NCBI RefSeq assembly: GCF_020360975.1
Contig: NW_025408695.1
Span: forward strand, 1 to 64,000
Direction of reading: 5' to 3'
DNA length: 64,000 nucleotides
Source: Hirsutella rhossiliensis
Lineage: Eukaryota > Ascomycota > Sordariomycetes > Hypocreales > Ophiocordycipitaceae
Shown here: positions 10,959 through 21,743 of the stretch, one piece after another
How the letters are laid out: every line of letters begins with the position of its first letter
How positions within the stretch are numbered: position 1 is the first letter of the stretch
Made by a program: the position numbers and the translations under genes
Notes under the pieces: model-generated
What the model was told of the DNA's origin: nothing
Database searches by the model: none
Seen by the model: the letters and a program-made list of their open reading frames with translations, nothing else

Positions 10959-12428
10959 TTGCTTTCTATGCAGCCGGCCCCTTCGTCTCCCGTCCCTTCA
11001 TTTCTTGCGCTCTCCATTCCGCGGTCAGCAACACATTCTCATCTCTCTTATCCGCAGTCAAGCAGCCCTTCTAACGTGTCGTCTCCAGCCTCTTCTGCTT
11101 TTGCAGCAGGCGATTTGAATCTGTCCCTGGTTCCTCGCATTGGCCTTTCTGTCCCTGCAAGCCTACAATCTATCCAAGGCAACGAGGCCGATGAAGACGT
11201 TCCTCCTTTGGACATCGTTGGGCCCTTTGCCGGCGATCTCAACGCACAGGCCATTTCTCAGAGTGATCAGGACCTCCTTAATCTGTGGAACGACAGGCTT
11301 GAATCTGAGTCTCTTGAGTATTGCAGTCGATGCAAGGAGTCCTGGTTCAACCTGGTCCTTGTGAATGATGTCTGTTCTGCCTGCCGTCGTCGTGACGCCG
11401 ATGGGAAAAGGCAGCCTCACGAACCTTTCCTCTTCTCCCAGGAAAATAACCTGGATCTCGGCAGCGTTCCCAACGAGCTCCCAGAACTATCCCAAGTCGA
11501 GGAGATGCTCATTGCGCGGGTGCATGTCCACATCCAGGTTTTCCAGTACCGTGGCCAGCAGTATAAGTATCGTGGTCATGTCATTAACTTCTTACGGGAT
11601 ATTGGCCACGTCTATACGCAGCTTCCTCTTCTGCCGCGCGAATTGGACATCATCATACTACGCCCACGGGATTCAACGAACCAGCCACACGTCGTCCGGC
11701 AGTTTCGACGTCAATTCCGTGTTCGGCAAGGTCACATTCGCGTCTGGCTGGAGCACCTTCAACTTAACCACCCTGGCTATCGAGATATCATTATTGACGC
11801 TGAACGCCTAAGTCAGCTACCAAACGACGGTGATGTGGTTGATCAAATGCTTGCCGAGGAAGTCGCTGTGCCTGAGGGCGTGCAAGCAGAGCAACATCCT
11901 ATAGAGCACCCTGACCCTGAGGCTGTTGAGAATGCTGATGCAGCTGGCATCGACGACTACGATGCAGCAGCAGTCCCAAACTTCATTGCAGCGCAGGCTG
12001 ACCTTGAGCGTCTCCGGGCTCAGCTTGAGGATCACGAACCCGTACCGCCCGAGCAGATCCCTCTGCGCCAGGCCCACATCGAGATGCCTAATATCCGATC
12101 TACGCCTCTCAATGAGTTCAATCGTTCCCAGCCTCTGCTGTCTCTCGCCTTTCCTACCCTTTACCCTACTGGGCAGGCAGACTTTGTGGCACCTCGTCAG
12201 AGGACAATTCGGTACGATGAGTATATCGCACACGCCGTGAGATACCATGATGGTCGTTTTGCTAGGCATCCACGCTTTCGATATGTTGCTTTTAACACAC
12301 TTATGCGGCAACAGGTTAACTCTCACAGTTCCTTCTTTGTGAAGAGGCCTGGCCTGCAGCAGCGAGTTGACATGGATGAATTACGCAATGCCTTTGAGGA
12401 AGATACCCGGAATCTCGCGCACTCCTGA
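10959..12428 (+). pseudogene. Helitron-type protein, DUF6570-like region (489 codons open)
   Basis: This is the longest open frame in the window. It has a Ser/Pro-rich start, then YCSRCKESWFN and CSACRRRD (zinc-like CxxC pairs). The block LSQVEEMLIARVHVHIQVFQYRGQQYKYRGHVINF follows, which corresponds to the DUF6570 module found before Helitron Rep domains. At the end is LAFPTLYPTGQADF...YIAHAVRYHDGRFARHPRFRYVAFN, the entry to the Helitron_like_N domain. The frame ends at a TGA that one missing base near 12,420 would explain, because the next frame continues the same protein from 12,437. Confidence 0.8.
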
Positions 12429-12436
12429 GCTCTATT

Positions 12437-13690
12437 GTGCGCTTCTCAAGCAGCTTAAAAGGCACACGAGCTTACTGGGGCGGCCAGAGACATCAGCTTG
12501 AGGCCCTCGTCCACGGCCTTACCTGTCCTGGTGTCTTCCTCACCTTCTCAGCTGCTGATCTTCACTGGGATAGCCTCCAGAGACACATGCCGTCATATGT
12601 TGAATGGCGTGAGGCTGATAGCCGTGGTAAGGGTGCTATTGCGTTCCGGAATCTCCTTGAAAACCCTCATATCGCAGCATATCACTTTCACAGCCGTTTT
12701 ACTAGCTTCCTTAAGATAGTATCGATGCCAAAGTTCAACATTACCGACTATTGGTTTCGCTACGAATGGCAGGCCCGTGGCAGCACGCATGTGCACGGCC
12801 TTTATTGGGTTAGGGATACACCAAAGCCTGATATGTCTACTCTCGAAGGCAAAGCTGAGTTTGCCCGGTTCTGGGCCCCTTATGTCTCTGCCATTAACCC
12901 AGAGCCGCTTCGTGTGATGCAGCAAGGCGACGCAAATCCATTGGTACTAGTCCGACCGCCGCCTACTTTCCAGTTCCTCGCTGAGGTTGTTAATCGCGTA
13001 CAACGCCATCGTTGTTCTGAGCTCTATTGCTTGCGACACCGCCGACTGCCTGACAACTCTCTGTCAAGGAAAAGCTATGTCGATTCCACTTCCTCGCGCC
13101 TCCCATGCCGAGGCCCACGTCACACATGGCCTTAACCCGACATTCCTTGTGTATGATGGCGCACGCAACGACCCTCTGCTTAACAACTTCAATCCCTTTT
13201 GGCTATTGGCTGGCTTGCAAATCATGACATTTCTCCTGCACCTCCTTTCATGCAGTTGTTAACTATCTCGGCAAGTACTGCTCTAAAGCTGAGAAGCAGA
13301 CGGAGAGCTACCGCGACGTCGCCAGGGCCATCTTGCCTAGAGTCAATGCACGACAGGGTCTCGTCAGCTTCGTCGCCAAGTTCATGAACAAGCTTACGGC
13401 TGAGCGTGACTGGTCTGCTATGGAGATTAACCACCTGCTGCTCAGCCTACCACTCCAGCAAAGCACGAGGACTGTACGATCGGTTGACTGCCGCCCTCCT
13501 CAAGAGCAATGGCAGGCAGCTATTGTAGATGAAGCTGCTGATGGTATTCGGGCCTCAAGGAATATATATCAGAAATACCTCGCTCGCAACGATCAATGGG
13601 CGCAGTTGACCTACTTTGAGCTTCTCACCAAAGTTGACTTTACACGCCCGGCAGCCTGGCACTACTACAGCCGAGCCCTGACCGTGTGTT
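12437..13690 (+). pseudogene. Helitron-type Rep (HUH) domain
   Basis: This continues the previous frame. TFSAADLHWDSLQRHMP and the HUH motif in GSTHVHGLYW (His-Val-His at 12,788-12,796) identify a Helitron Rep nuclease, which nicks DNA and forms a phosphotyrosine link. Later segments in shifted frames carry VNYLGKYCSKAEKQTESY (about 13,260), the place of the catalytic tyrosines, and VSFVAKFMNKLTAERDWSA..EINHLLLSLPL (13,370-13,450). Two or more frame changes occur after about 13,000. Confidence 0.82.
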
Positions 13691-14029
13691 GAGCTATTTC
13701 CTCGGTACAAGGCCCTCCGCGGTAACGAGCAGTACGAGGACTTTGTCGTGTCAAGTTGACCCTCCACCATCCTCATCGCGACCCTCAGGAACTCAAAGAG
13801 GTAGATGGCGCCCTTTTCGACACCTTCTCTGGGGCATACGACCATTGCTCTGCTGTCCACGACGTTCATCCAGACGACTACTACGGGGACCTCCTCCTCC
13901 AGTCGAAGAGGAATTCCAGGAAGAACCGCGTAACGAGGAAGATGTTGCGGCTGAGGGTTGGGAAGAGCTTGCTGCAGTGCTTCCAAATCGTGGTCCAGAT
14001 GAAGATGACATTGACTTACTGGGGATCGC

Positions 14030-15617
14030 GATTTTGACCTTGCTCACGATTGGCAGCCCTACATTGGCAAGTATCCGGATTTAGCCATTCTGGGGCATGA
14101 CTATTGGAAGGAGCTTAAAGCTTCACACCCCCTAGGCAACAACCAAGATGATGTCCCTGATGGCCTCTTTGATCAGCTTAACGTCGAGCAGCGCACTGTG
14201 TTTGACCTATTTACTCGACATCTTGAGAAGGCTCTCGACCCTCAACAGCCAAACCCGGCACCGCTCCTTGTGCAGGTAGACGGAGAAGGTGGCACAGGTA
14301 AATCCTTTATGATCAGAGCGCTCTGTGCACGTCTTGGGCAGCTATCTCCAACCTGCTTCGCTCGGGCTGCCCCTACCGGTGTGGCTGCTAATGCAATTGG
14401 CGGCGTTACACTACACCCTTCTACGACTCCCTCTTACAAATCTTCAACGGAGCTGCCGTTGCTAGGCCCTACAGACATTGCCAACCTACAGTCAAAGCTA
14501 CGCAACCTCCGCTACCTCATTATCGACGAGAAGTCAATGATTGGCTTGCGTACTTTTGGCTACATTGATAGCCGCCTCCGACAAATATTTCCCGAATATC
14601 AAGACACCTTTTCGGCGGCCGTAGCGTTTTGTCGCTCGGCGACTTCTACCAGCTTCCACCTGTTATGGAGAAGCCGCTCTTTACTACGTCTATGCTCACG
14701 GCTTTACCTGATATCAATGGCCGCAATGCCTACCTGGCATTCGACAAGACAGTTGTGTTACGACAAGTGTTGCGTCAGCAGGGCGAAGAGCAGGCTCCTT
14801 TTCGCACTGCTCTTCAGAGCCTACGTATAAATGCTCCTACTGTCCTAGACTGGGAGCTGCTCTGCACCCGCGTCCAGGCCAATCTGACCTTAGCCGAGGT
14901 TACGTGCTTTGACGGGGCAGTACGCATCTACACAACGAATGCCCAGGTCCGCGAGTTCAATAGGGATCATATGGAACGCCTAGCTGTGCCTTGCATACAG
15001 GTTCGGGCAACAAATGTCGGTCCAAAAGCCGCCGAAGCTGACTCTATGACTGCTGGCAACTTACATAACCAGTTACCCATTTGCATTGGGGCAAGAGTTA
15101 TGTTGACTGAGAACGTCTGGACTGATGTTAGCCTTGTTAATGGTGCACTGGGGACCATATATGACTTTGCCTATGAGGATCACGTACAGGATCCTCAAGC
15201 TCATCATCCCTTTGTCATTATGGTCCGCTTCGATCGCTATACCGGCCCCCCTTATTTCGACGACCCTGAGCTAGCCAACGTCCAGCCTATCTTTCGCTCC
15301 TGGCGGACTTCATCAAGGGTAGTATGCCCTGCTCTCGCACTCAGTTTCCCTTGACAATTGCATATAGCATCACTGTGCACAAGGCACAGGGTGCTACGCT
15401 TGAATGGGTTGTTGCCGATATATCCCATCGCGATTTCCAGTCTGGCCTCACCTACGTCGCCGTCTCGCGCGCCAAGACGTTGAATGGCATCATGTTTGAT
15501 GCGTCCTTTGATCTCAATGATATCCGGCGTCGCACGGATGGCTCTATGGCTGCTCGGGCTGCTGACGCTGCCCGGCGTGCTGGCCAGGTTGTGACTGCCC
15601 AGGAAGCATTGAATTGA
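14030..15617 (+). pseudogene. Helitron-type Pif1-like helicase domain
   Basis: The domain begins FDQLNVEQRTVFDLF and has Walker A GEGGTGKSFMI near 14,285. Walker B follows as LIIDEKSMIG near 14,517 (Lys where Ile or Val is usual). Then come SLGDFYQLPPV near 14,632, QVLRQQGEEQAPFR, and the late motifs FPLTIAYSITVHKAQGATLEWVV and TYVAVSRAKTLNGIMF (15,340-15,500). Frame changes at about 14,630 and 15,330 break it. It belongs to superfamily 1 and would unwind the nicked strand. The C-terminus ends QEALN at 15,617. A related C-terminal fragment lies at 52,422-52,844. Confidence 0.87.
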
Positions 15618-15667
15618 CTGGTCATACATTCGCCTGCTTGCAGAAACTCTCAATGTGACAATTTGGC

Positions 15668-15726
15668 TCTCTTATGGGTCAGCAAAAACGGGGATGGGGT
15701 TTTTCTAACTGAGAGTCTGAGCCATT
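15668..15726. other. long imperfect palindrome downstream of the helicase
   Basis: GGCTC/GAGCC, CTCT/AGAG and AAAAAC/GTTTTT pair around a G-rich loop, giving a nested hairpin. The inner hairpin is followed directly by CTAA. Helitron 3' ends carry a hairpin and CTRR, so this could be a Helitron end, but the spacing and the next base do not fit the canonical form. Confidence 0.4.
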
Positions 15727-15849
15727 TGATCATATGCACAGGAGCGAACAGGAGCCTTTTGGATGACGATTAATAAGGGGAATTGCTGGCTTGCTTGCAA
15801 TCCTCTCCAAGCACAGCCTTCGTAGCACATAAATTTACAGCTTTGCTTA

Positions 15850-17230
15850 CTCCTGTGACGGCGTATTCGGCGGCAACCCAGGTATCTTATAATGGTAGCC
15901 GGAACGGGTCGCGAGTCCGTCGTGATTCGCGCTCAACGGTCCGATCATGGTGTTCTCGTGAGGTTGAGGCTTGTAGTTGCAAGGCATGATATAATTCAAG
16001 CAGATTCGACTGGCCGTTGCGAAGGAAGGTGCGAGAGCTTGAGTGAAGGGGTTCACAAGGCGAGGTCGTTGTGTGGCCCCAGTTGCGGTAACGGCAGACC
16101 CAAGCGCGCGCCCATTGTGTTCGTACAGGCATCCAGACCTCTTCCACATACCTAAGAATAATGTGCTGGTCTGAGAAGGCGCCTTTGACGATGTCCCAGC
16201 GGCTGTTGAACTCGTCCTCGGTCGGGGCATACATTACGGACCGGAAAGCTGTTGTGAAGGCACAAGGGCCTCTTTTTCCGGCAGTGGCTCCGGCAGCAGC
16301 AGAGCGCCCGGGGTCTTCATCGCCTTGGGGCTCTTGCGGCGGGTCAAATGGGTCGTCATCGTCATAGTCGCCAAGCCAGCGCTTCTTCGCATTTGTAGTG
16401 ATGTTCTTCATGATATGCCACGTACAGACCTGTAGCTGCGAGTCCGGGAAGGTAGCCGTCAATGCAGCGCGCAGCAGCGTCATAGTCAGTGATGATAATG
16501 TGGGATAAAGGCATTGCCGTCAGCCTCGCCTCTTAGCCTTGCCTTTGACTGTAACCACTCGCGAAGCTGTATAAAACACCAGGTAAATGCGTTCGTGGCT
16601 TCGGAAGGGATTAAACAGAAAGCCACAGGGAAGATAGAGTCCAAGGCAGTGATTCCATTGATCTCTAGCAGCTTGAGGCCATATCTATTCGTGTTGTTCG
16701 TTACGTCGGCCATCATGAGGTGTGAATGTTGTGCCCAAAGCCGCAAGGCAGGGTCAAGGCCCACAATCTGGTAGAAGAAGCGATCCTCATCGTCAAGTAG
16801 CTCTTTATGGAAGGCACCTTCCTCGAGTCTTTAACCTGCTGGAGTTGATGTGGATGAAGGCGCCTGTATTCTGGGAAGGCACCGGCCCTATTGGCCTCAT
16901 GGTTGTGCCTTGGGCACATCACAGAGACTCGCCAGAGGTCTCCTCTAGCTTCAGGCGCACAACCTTGACTCTAAACGGGCAGGAAGTCCGCCTAGTGCCA
17001 GTCTTCCGGAGCCCTAACGAGGCTGACTTGTATTCACGGCCGCCGCATGCGCATACGATGTCGTAACGGCGTGGAGCCCATGTTCGTAGTTGCTTGGCTT
17101 GAACTTAACTATGGCGTAGCCTTGGCAGCGCGCATGCCGCTGGAGCTCGTCAAACGCATCGTCAAAGGTCTCAAAGAGTGGCATATTGTTTGGCGGGGGC
17201 TGGAGAAGCATCTTGACGAAAGAACGGTTT
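15850..17230 (-). pseudogene. MULE transposase, N-terminal and catalytic part
   Basis: On the minus strand from about 17,211 the FAR1-like DNA-binding region has FETFDDAFDELQRHARCQGYAIVKFK. Then come CPRHNHEANRAGAFPEYRRL (16,920) and the MULE DDE core: MMADVTNNTNRYGLKLLEINGI (16,720), a second region (LLRAALTATFPDSQLQVCTWHIMKNI, 16,480-16,400), and a long insertion with a DDDDPFDPP stretch. It ends LLELYHALQLQAS...RTVERESRRTRDPF near 15,890, where the block 9715-15847 interrupts it. Several frame changes occur (near 17,000, 16,750 and 16,490). The remainder, with the SWIM finger, is at 8923-9714. Confidence 0.85.
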
Positions 17231-17474
17231 GATTAGCTGCTTTGTGGCGGTTGTGTGCCTCTGGAAACTTAGCTGCGCAGACGCGATGTGGTATTGCGAG
17301 GTGGGTGGTTATCACGAGTTATTTTGGCTTGTGGTGTTGTATCAGGAGGCACTGCTTGCCGCGACGCCAATTGTGTGTATTATGGTGTGTTACGCGTCTA
17401 CGTGTGGAGTCTTGCTAAGTACGGTAAGGTGCACAGGAGACTAAAAATCGGGCACAGGGAGCGGAAGGGGCCTT
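17231..17474. other. MULE 5' terminal region, no gene
   Basis: No convincing coding sequence. By position this should hold the promoter and terminal inverted repeat of the MULE. The right boundary is probably near 17,460-17,474, because a piece of another transposon starts at 17,475. The partner end would lie left of the window, so I cannot test it. Confidence 0.4.
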
Positions 17475-17518
17475 CATGGAAAGGGTATTTCCATATTTAG
17501 ATATGGAAAACCACCCTG
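17475..17518. repeat. 44-bp orphan hAT terminus
   Basis: This segment matches the right end of hAT 3 (25,755-25,798) without visible difference, including the terminal CCACCCTG. The eight bases after it, TCCGTGTC, would be the duplication half. The rest of that hAT copy is missing, apparently replaced by the MULE. Confidence 0.85.
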
Positions 17519-17579
17519 TCCGTGTCCCAAACCTCAGTATTGTGGATCGGGGAGACGATAGAACTTTGCAGTTGCTTCT

Positions 17580-18407
17580 ATGAAAGGGATGCCACAAATT
17601 CAACCCCGACTTCAGCCTAGTCCTTTCCTCCAACGATCTACGGGGCGGCAACAACGGAATATACCCCGTCGAATCCAGGTACCCAAGGCTTGCGAGCGTT
17701 GCCGCAAGAAACGAATCAAGGTAGTACAAAAATTGGACTCTTCAACTTCTTTGCCTTTACTCCAATTCAAAGTTTCCCAGCGGAATGATAGTACTGAAAC
17801 TGGGATTGATAGTGTGATGGACGAAACCCTTGCTGGCGATGTCGGGACGCTGATAGCGAATGCCTCTACGACGACTCGCAGCGCAAATTAAAGCGCGAGT
17901 TACGGGCCGAAATCGAGCGGTTAAACGAAAGCAACATGAGAAAGGACAAACTGCTCGAAACCCTCTCTTTCAGCCATGATGAAACGTGCAGAGCGGTTAT
18001 TCAACGACTGAGGGATGCCAACAAATCGCGTCAGGACGTCTTGAAGGCATTGGAGAAGAAGAAAAACAATGCCGGTCCGTCTCAAGACGCCTTCCCACGA
18101 ATAGCATATCCAGTTGAGCCCATTAATACGGCCATGGGGGAAGTCATCTGTGCGGGTTGCCTTACTCATCTGCCCTCTTCGATGGTACGCCGCTCTTTGT
18201 TTGGCTATCCCAGCGTATTGGTGGAAGCCAATGAAACTCTTTCGATACGGGTTTTGCCGACTGTCGCTTCTTTATCGCCACTCCCCATAGTTGGAGATGC
18301 TGTTCAGTCACAAACTGATACGTGGACACAAGCAAACCTGACAAAAGCTTTTGTACGACAGCTCTTCGACGCTTTGCTTACTTGGGATTACTGTGAGGGA
18401 ACGATCA
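17580..18407 (+). pseudogene. Zn(II)2Cys6 transcription factor, 3' truncated by an LTR
   Basis: Exon 1 (17,580-17,720) ends ACERCRKKRIK. A GT-AG intron at 17,721-17,812 (92 nt, phase 0) joins to CDGRNPCWRCRDADSEC in exon 2, giving a complete CX2CX6CX5CX2CX6C fungal zinc cluster. A short coiled coil follows (RKLKRELRAEIERLNESN), then a poorly conserved middle with CAGCLTHLP and ending QLFDALLTWDY. The coding sequence runs into an LTR at 18,408, which supplies the stop. The start ATG is the first after an in-frame TAG near 17,560. Such proteins bind CGG half-sites in the nucleus. Unlike its neighbours, it shows no frameshift. The target pathway is unknown. Confidence 0.85.
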
Positions 18408-18554
18408 TGTGACTTTCATACTTTATGAAAGGTCCCGCTTTTATTCATGTAAATAGCGAAAGTCAGAGTCTTCCTTAGGAACCTCTTTCTCTCTTGTAGA
18501 CAATCACTTTACCCAAGTCGCACTCGACCTTGTTCGTGCACTTGTACCGTCACA
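18408..18554 (+). repeat. 5' LTR of a second gypsy family
   Basis: Starts TGTGACTTTCATAC and ends TACCGTCACA, so TGTGAC and GTCACA form the short inverted ends (147 bp). The preceding bases GATCA would be the target duplication. I find no second copy of this LTR in the window, so the element is incomplete here. Confidence 0.75.
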
Positions 18555-18801
18555 TATTGTCTACCGACTACCCTTCCTCAATAGACCACTGTCCGCGACG
18601 TGACTATTGATTTCGATACCTCTAACCTCACCAAAACACCCTGCAACCAAATTTCCACCTAAACCACCACCACCGCACCAAATTCACCAATCAACGAATC
18701 AGCAAACCAACAAACCAACAAATCACAATCGCAAAGTCAACTAAAACGTAACGAAACTGTCGAACGCCACCTGCACTATAGCCATCACCGTCAACAACCC
18801 A

Positions 18802-19702
18802 ATGGCTACCGCTACCCCCACACCCGTCGATCGAGTGCCCCCCTGCCCCCTCCTCAACGCCAGCAATACCGATGAAACGTTCCGAAATGCCTTTGTTGCT
18901 AACCCAGCCGGTCTCATGAAAGAAGTCTTCCTCGTATGCAATGCCGCATACAGTATGCAAGCGGTAATCGATTCACTACGTGCCTCGACCACGACGACAA
19001 ATAGGGCAATGGAGGACCTCCAAACCCGCCTAGAAAACACGCTCATTTCTAAAAGTGATGGAGACGCAATGATCGCCCGTCTTATGGCAGAAAATGAAGC
19101 GTACATAAAGATCATTCAGTCAAAGGAGCTTCACCGCACACCAGAACACCCTGATCCTGAGGCCTTCACCGGAGAGGACCCCACGCTTCTGCCGAATTTC
19201 CTCCAGCACCTCGAGTTGAAGCTCGAAATGAATAAAGATTGGTGGAACTCGGAACCTCAACGTATGGGATATGTCGTCTCATGCCTTAAAGGCAAAGCAC
19301 ATGACCAAGTCCGCTACAACATTAAAGATGGGGTGGTTCTCTTCGACGATGTCAATGCCATAAAAAACACCCTTCAGTCAGCCTTCGGGGATATTGACGC
19401 TAAAGCTACCGCCCAACTCAAAATCTTTGACATGAAACAAGGCCATAGATCCCTTACGACATTCCTCCCGAATGGTATGCCGTCGCCAAGCTCACCGAGT
19501 GGGATAGTGGGGCGCTCATTGCTCACCTCCGACGTGCCCTCCACGACAACGTTATCTGGAGACTTTCTCTCACTAAGGGCAAAGATACTCCTACCGAAAT
19601 TAGTCAATTTATGGACCTTGTCCGTATCTGCGATAACGAATGCCGTCAAGTCAATGCCAATTACTTCTCTCACGAAGAGAGCATGCAAGTGGGCATTGAT
19701 TG
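18802..19702 (+). pseudogene. gag: gypsy gag (second family), truncated
   Basis: The frame opens with ATG at 18,802. The product has an N-terminal helical region, then HPDPEAFTGEDPTLLPNFLQ and KDWWNSEPQRMGYVVSCLKGKAHDQV, a Retrotrans_gag (Ty3/gypsy) capsid core. A frameshift near 19,460 moves the capsid end to another frame (LIAHLRRALHDNVIW, SQFMDLVRICDN), which continues to the junction at about 19,702 with the minus-strand copia. The leader 18,555-18,801 is A/C-rich without coding. Pol is absent. Confidence 0.82.
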
Positions 19703-20252
19703 TGTAACGATGGGTATGATTTGTTGTATTCCGTTGTGTCTGTCCCTCTTGCAATGCCCTCTTCTAGGCTCCTATTTATATCCCTTGGTTCCCTATTGAT
19801 ATCCCCTTTTCAGTTGTATAGGTACAATATCTAGGAGGCTGGGCTCCTTTCCCAGCCCCTTTGCATACTGACTTTCCCTAGTCGCCGAGGGCTCTTTCAG
19901 CTTCCCCGTATATGCAGTCTCTCTACAGCCTGTGTGGCTGCCTAATGCAGTCTCCTAATAGTCTTCTGCAGCCTCAGAACTCTCTGCAGGCTGCCTTTCT
20001 GTCTAGCCCGTCGGGGCCCTTAGCTGTATACCCCTTATGGTCACCCCGAGCTCAAGATCTCAGACGTGCTTCGCGACACACCCCCTTAGCTGTGGCTGCC
20101 CCTCAGGCTCAGCTAAACAGCTTCGAAGCCTTCCTCTGAAGAGGTCCGTCAGGGAGAAAACTCAAGGTAAACTCAAAGCTCTGTCTGAGTGTCTCGAGAG
20201 GTCCCTTCAGGGTAAAACTTCATTGAAGGGACTCCGCGTCTCATGTGAATAG
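19703..20252 (-). repeat. probable 3' LTR and 3' untranslated region of copia 1
   Basis: Non-coding and placed after the pol stop (minus orientation). It has the expected TG edge at 19,703 and a TATTTATATCC stretch near 19,775. Without the other LTR I cannot place its inner boundary. Confidence 0.45.
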
Positions 20253-20362
20253 TCCTCAAATGCCCACTAGGGAGAAAGCTTCTCAAATGCCCAGCCTAGG
20301 GAGGAAGCTCCTCAAATGCCCAGTCTAGGGAGAAAGCTCCTCAAATGCCCAGTAGGGAGGAA
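20253..20362. repeat. 28-29-bp minisatellite next to copia 1 pol stop
   Basis: Four imperfect tandem units of CCTCAAATGCCCAG...AGGGAGAAAGCT, starting at 20,253, 20,281, 20,310 and 20,339. They abut the pol stop codon region in the element's 3' untranslated part. Confidence 0.9.
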
Positions 20363-21743
20363 CTATAGAGCAGCAGGTCCTAGGGAATCACCCCCATGCT
20401 TGTCCTTGATCCTAGCCCGCAAGTCTTCCATTCGGGTCTCAAGCCGTAATCGTTCTTGAATATCAATAATGCCAATCAATCTTTGAAAACTTCGTATCTT
20501 CTGCAATGAAAGTGCCTTTGTTAGGCCGTCTGCTCGCATCTTTGCGGTCGGAACCCAACGAATTCGAATTCTGCCTTGCTGAGTCTCTTGTCGTAGCCAA
20601 TGCTGGTGTATATCAACGTGACGAAGCCGTGTTGAAAGCTTTGCGTTATCCTCTTCGAGTAGTCGTATCGTCTGACTGTTGTCGCATTCTAGCTGTAAAG
20701 GGATCGGAATAGCTAACTGTAACGACCGTAGTAATCTGCTGATAAAAATAGCCTCTTTGGCTGCCTCTGAAATAGCAAGAAATTCGGCTTCGGTGCTTGA
20801 AGTAGTGACGGTTGCTTGTTTTGATGCTCTCCATGCAATAGGTCCGCCAAAAAGGGTCATAACGTAACCTTGAGAGCTCTTTCTGTCGAGTGTATTATCT
20901 GCGAAGGAAGCATCGCTTGAACAAAGGAATATCTCTGCCGCATTCGAATTCTGGTCTCGTTGGCCCCCTAGTTGTATTGCATAAGAACGTGTGTTAAAGA
21001 GGTAAAGGATGACTCGGTCTGCGGCCTGTTGGTGTGAATCGGTGGGGTTCTGGTTATGTCTAGCTAGCCGGGAGACTGCGAATGCAACGTCGGGCCTTGT
21101 TGAAATAGCTGCAAAAAGGATAGATCCGACTTTCTGAAGGTATCGGTGAATATCCTGCTTAGAAGCTTGGTCCGAAGAAGGAGAAGGAAGAAGCTCTTCG
21201 TTAGTCATCGGTGTGTCCGGCAGCTTCCTCATGGGTAAGTCTGTCATAAGCTTGTGGGCGATTTTGTCGATATAGGCGTCTTGCGTCAGCCAAATCGTCC
21301 GTTGAGACCGGTTCCGTATGATATGAATCCCTAGAAACCACTTAGGTTCTCCCAATAAGGTCATCTGATACCGCTCTTGAAGACCCTGCATAGCTCTTTT
21401 AGCTTCTTCTTGGTCCTCTTTCCGATATGCCCAAATGATATCATCAACATAGAAAAACACTAAAATACTCCTTTTCTCATCACGCAAGGCTCTTGTGGAA
21501 CCTTCTGAAATCAAGCTGCTCTAGTGAACCCGTAAGGTGCTGTTGCCAAAGAAGAGGCGACCGTCGTAGTCCATAAAGAGCTTTCCTAAGTAGTAGGATC
21601 CTTCCTGGCTTGCTGAATCCTGGTGGCATCCTCATATAGACTACTTCGTCGACAGGGCAGTTAACGAAGGCGTTGACTGCATCCATTTGATCTAATTCGA
21701 GGTCGTATTCGGCTGCTATAGCCATCAGAGCTCGGAAAGACAT
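20363..21743 (-). pseudogene. pol: copia 1 reverse transcriptase C-terminal part and RNase H
   Basis: The open frame 21,514-20,363 contains the catalytic box FFYVDDIIWAY, then WFLGIHIIRN, and RNase H with SDASFADN, KQATVTTSSTEAEFLA, HVDIHQHWLRQE and WVPTAKMRADGLTKAL. The preceding piece (21,743-21,480) carries the RT palm start (YDLELDQMDAVNAFVNCPVDEVVYM and LLLRKALYGLRRSP). The one-frame break between them is near 21,500. The C-terminus, after LTKAL, extends about 45 residues. Confidence 0.9.

Larger units (their letters stand above)
9715..15847 (+). mobile_element. 6.13-kb TIR-bounded block carrying a Helitron-type Rep-helicase
   Basis: The left end reads AGCAAAGCTGTAAATTT then GTGCTACGAAG. 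The right end, reversed, reads the same with a 2-base insertion (15,847-15,818). TA flanks both sides (9713-9714, 15,848-15,849). Removing the block with one TA rejoins the MULE reading frame (upstream SN, then NEEAVEKA), so the insertion site is inferred well. Inside are a CCAAT-rich promoter-like stretch, a 55-codon ORF and a Helitron-type protein (zinc region, DUF6570-like, HUH Rep, Pif1). I find no DDE transposase inside. It may be one element or a Helitron nested in a small TA-target element. Confidence 0.72.

Noticed and set aside
18555..18801. AC-rich leader before the second gypsy gag as a gene
   Set aside because: Composition is repetitive (CAAACCAACAAA) and the open frames are antisense to the gag start; it is leader sequence.
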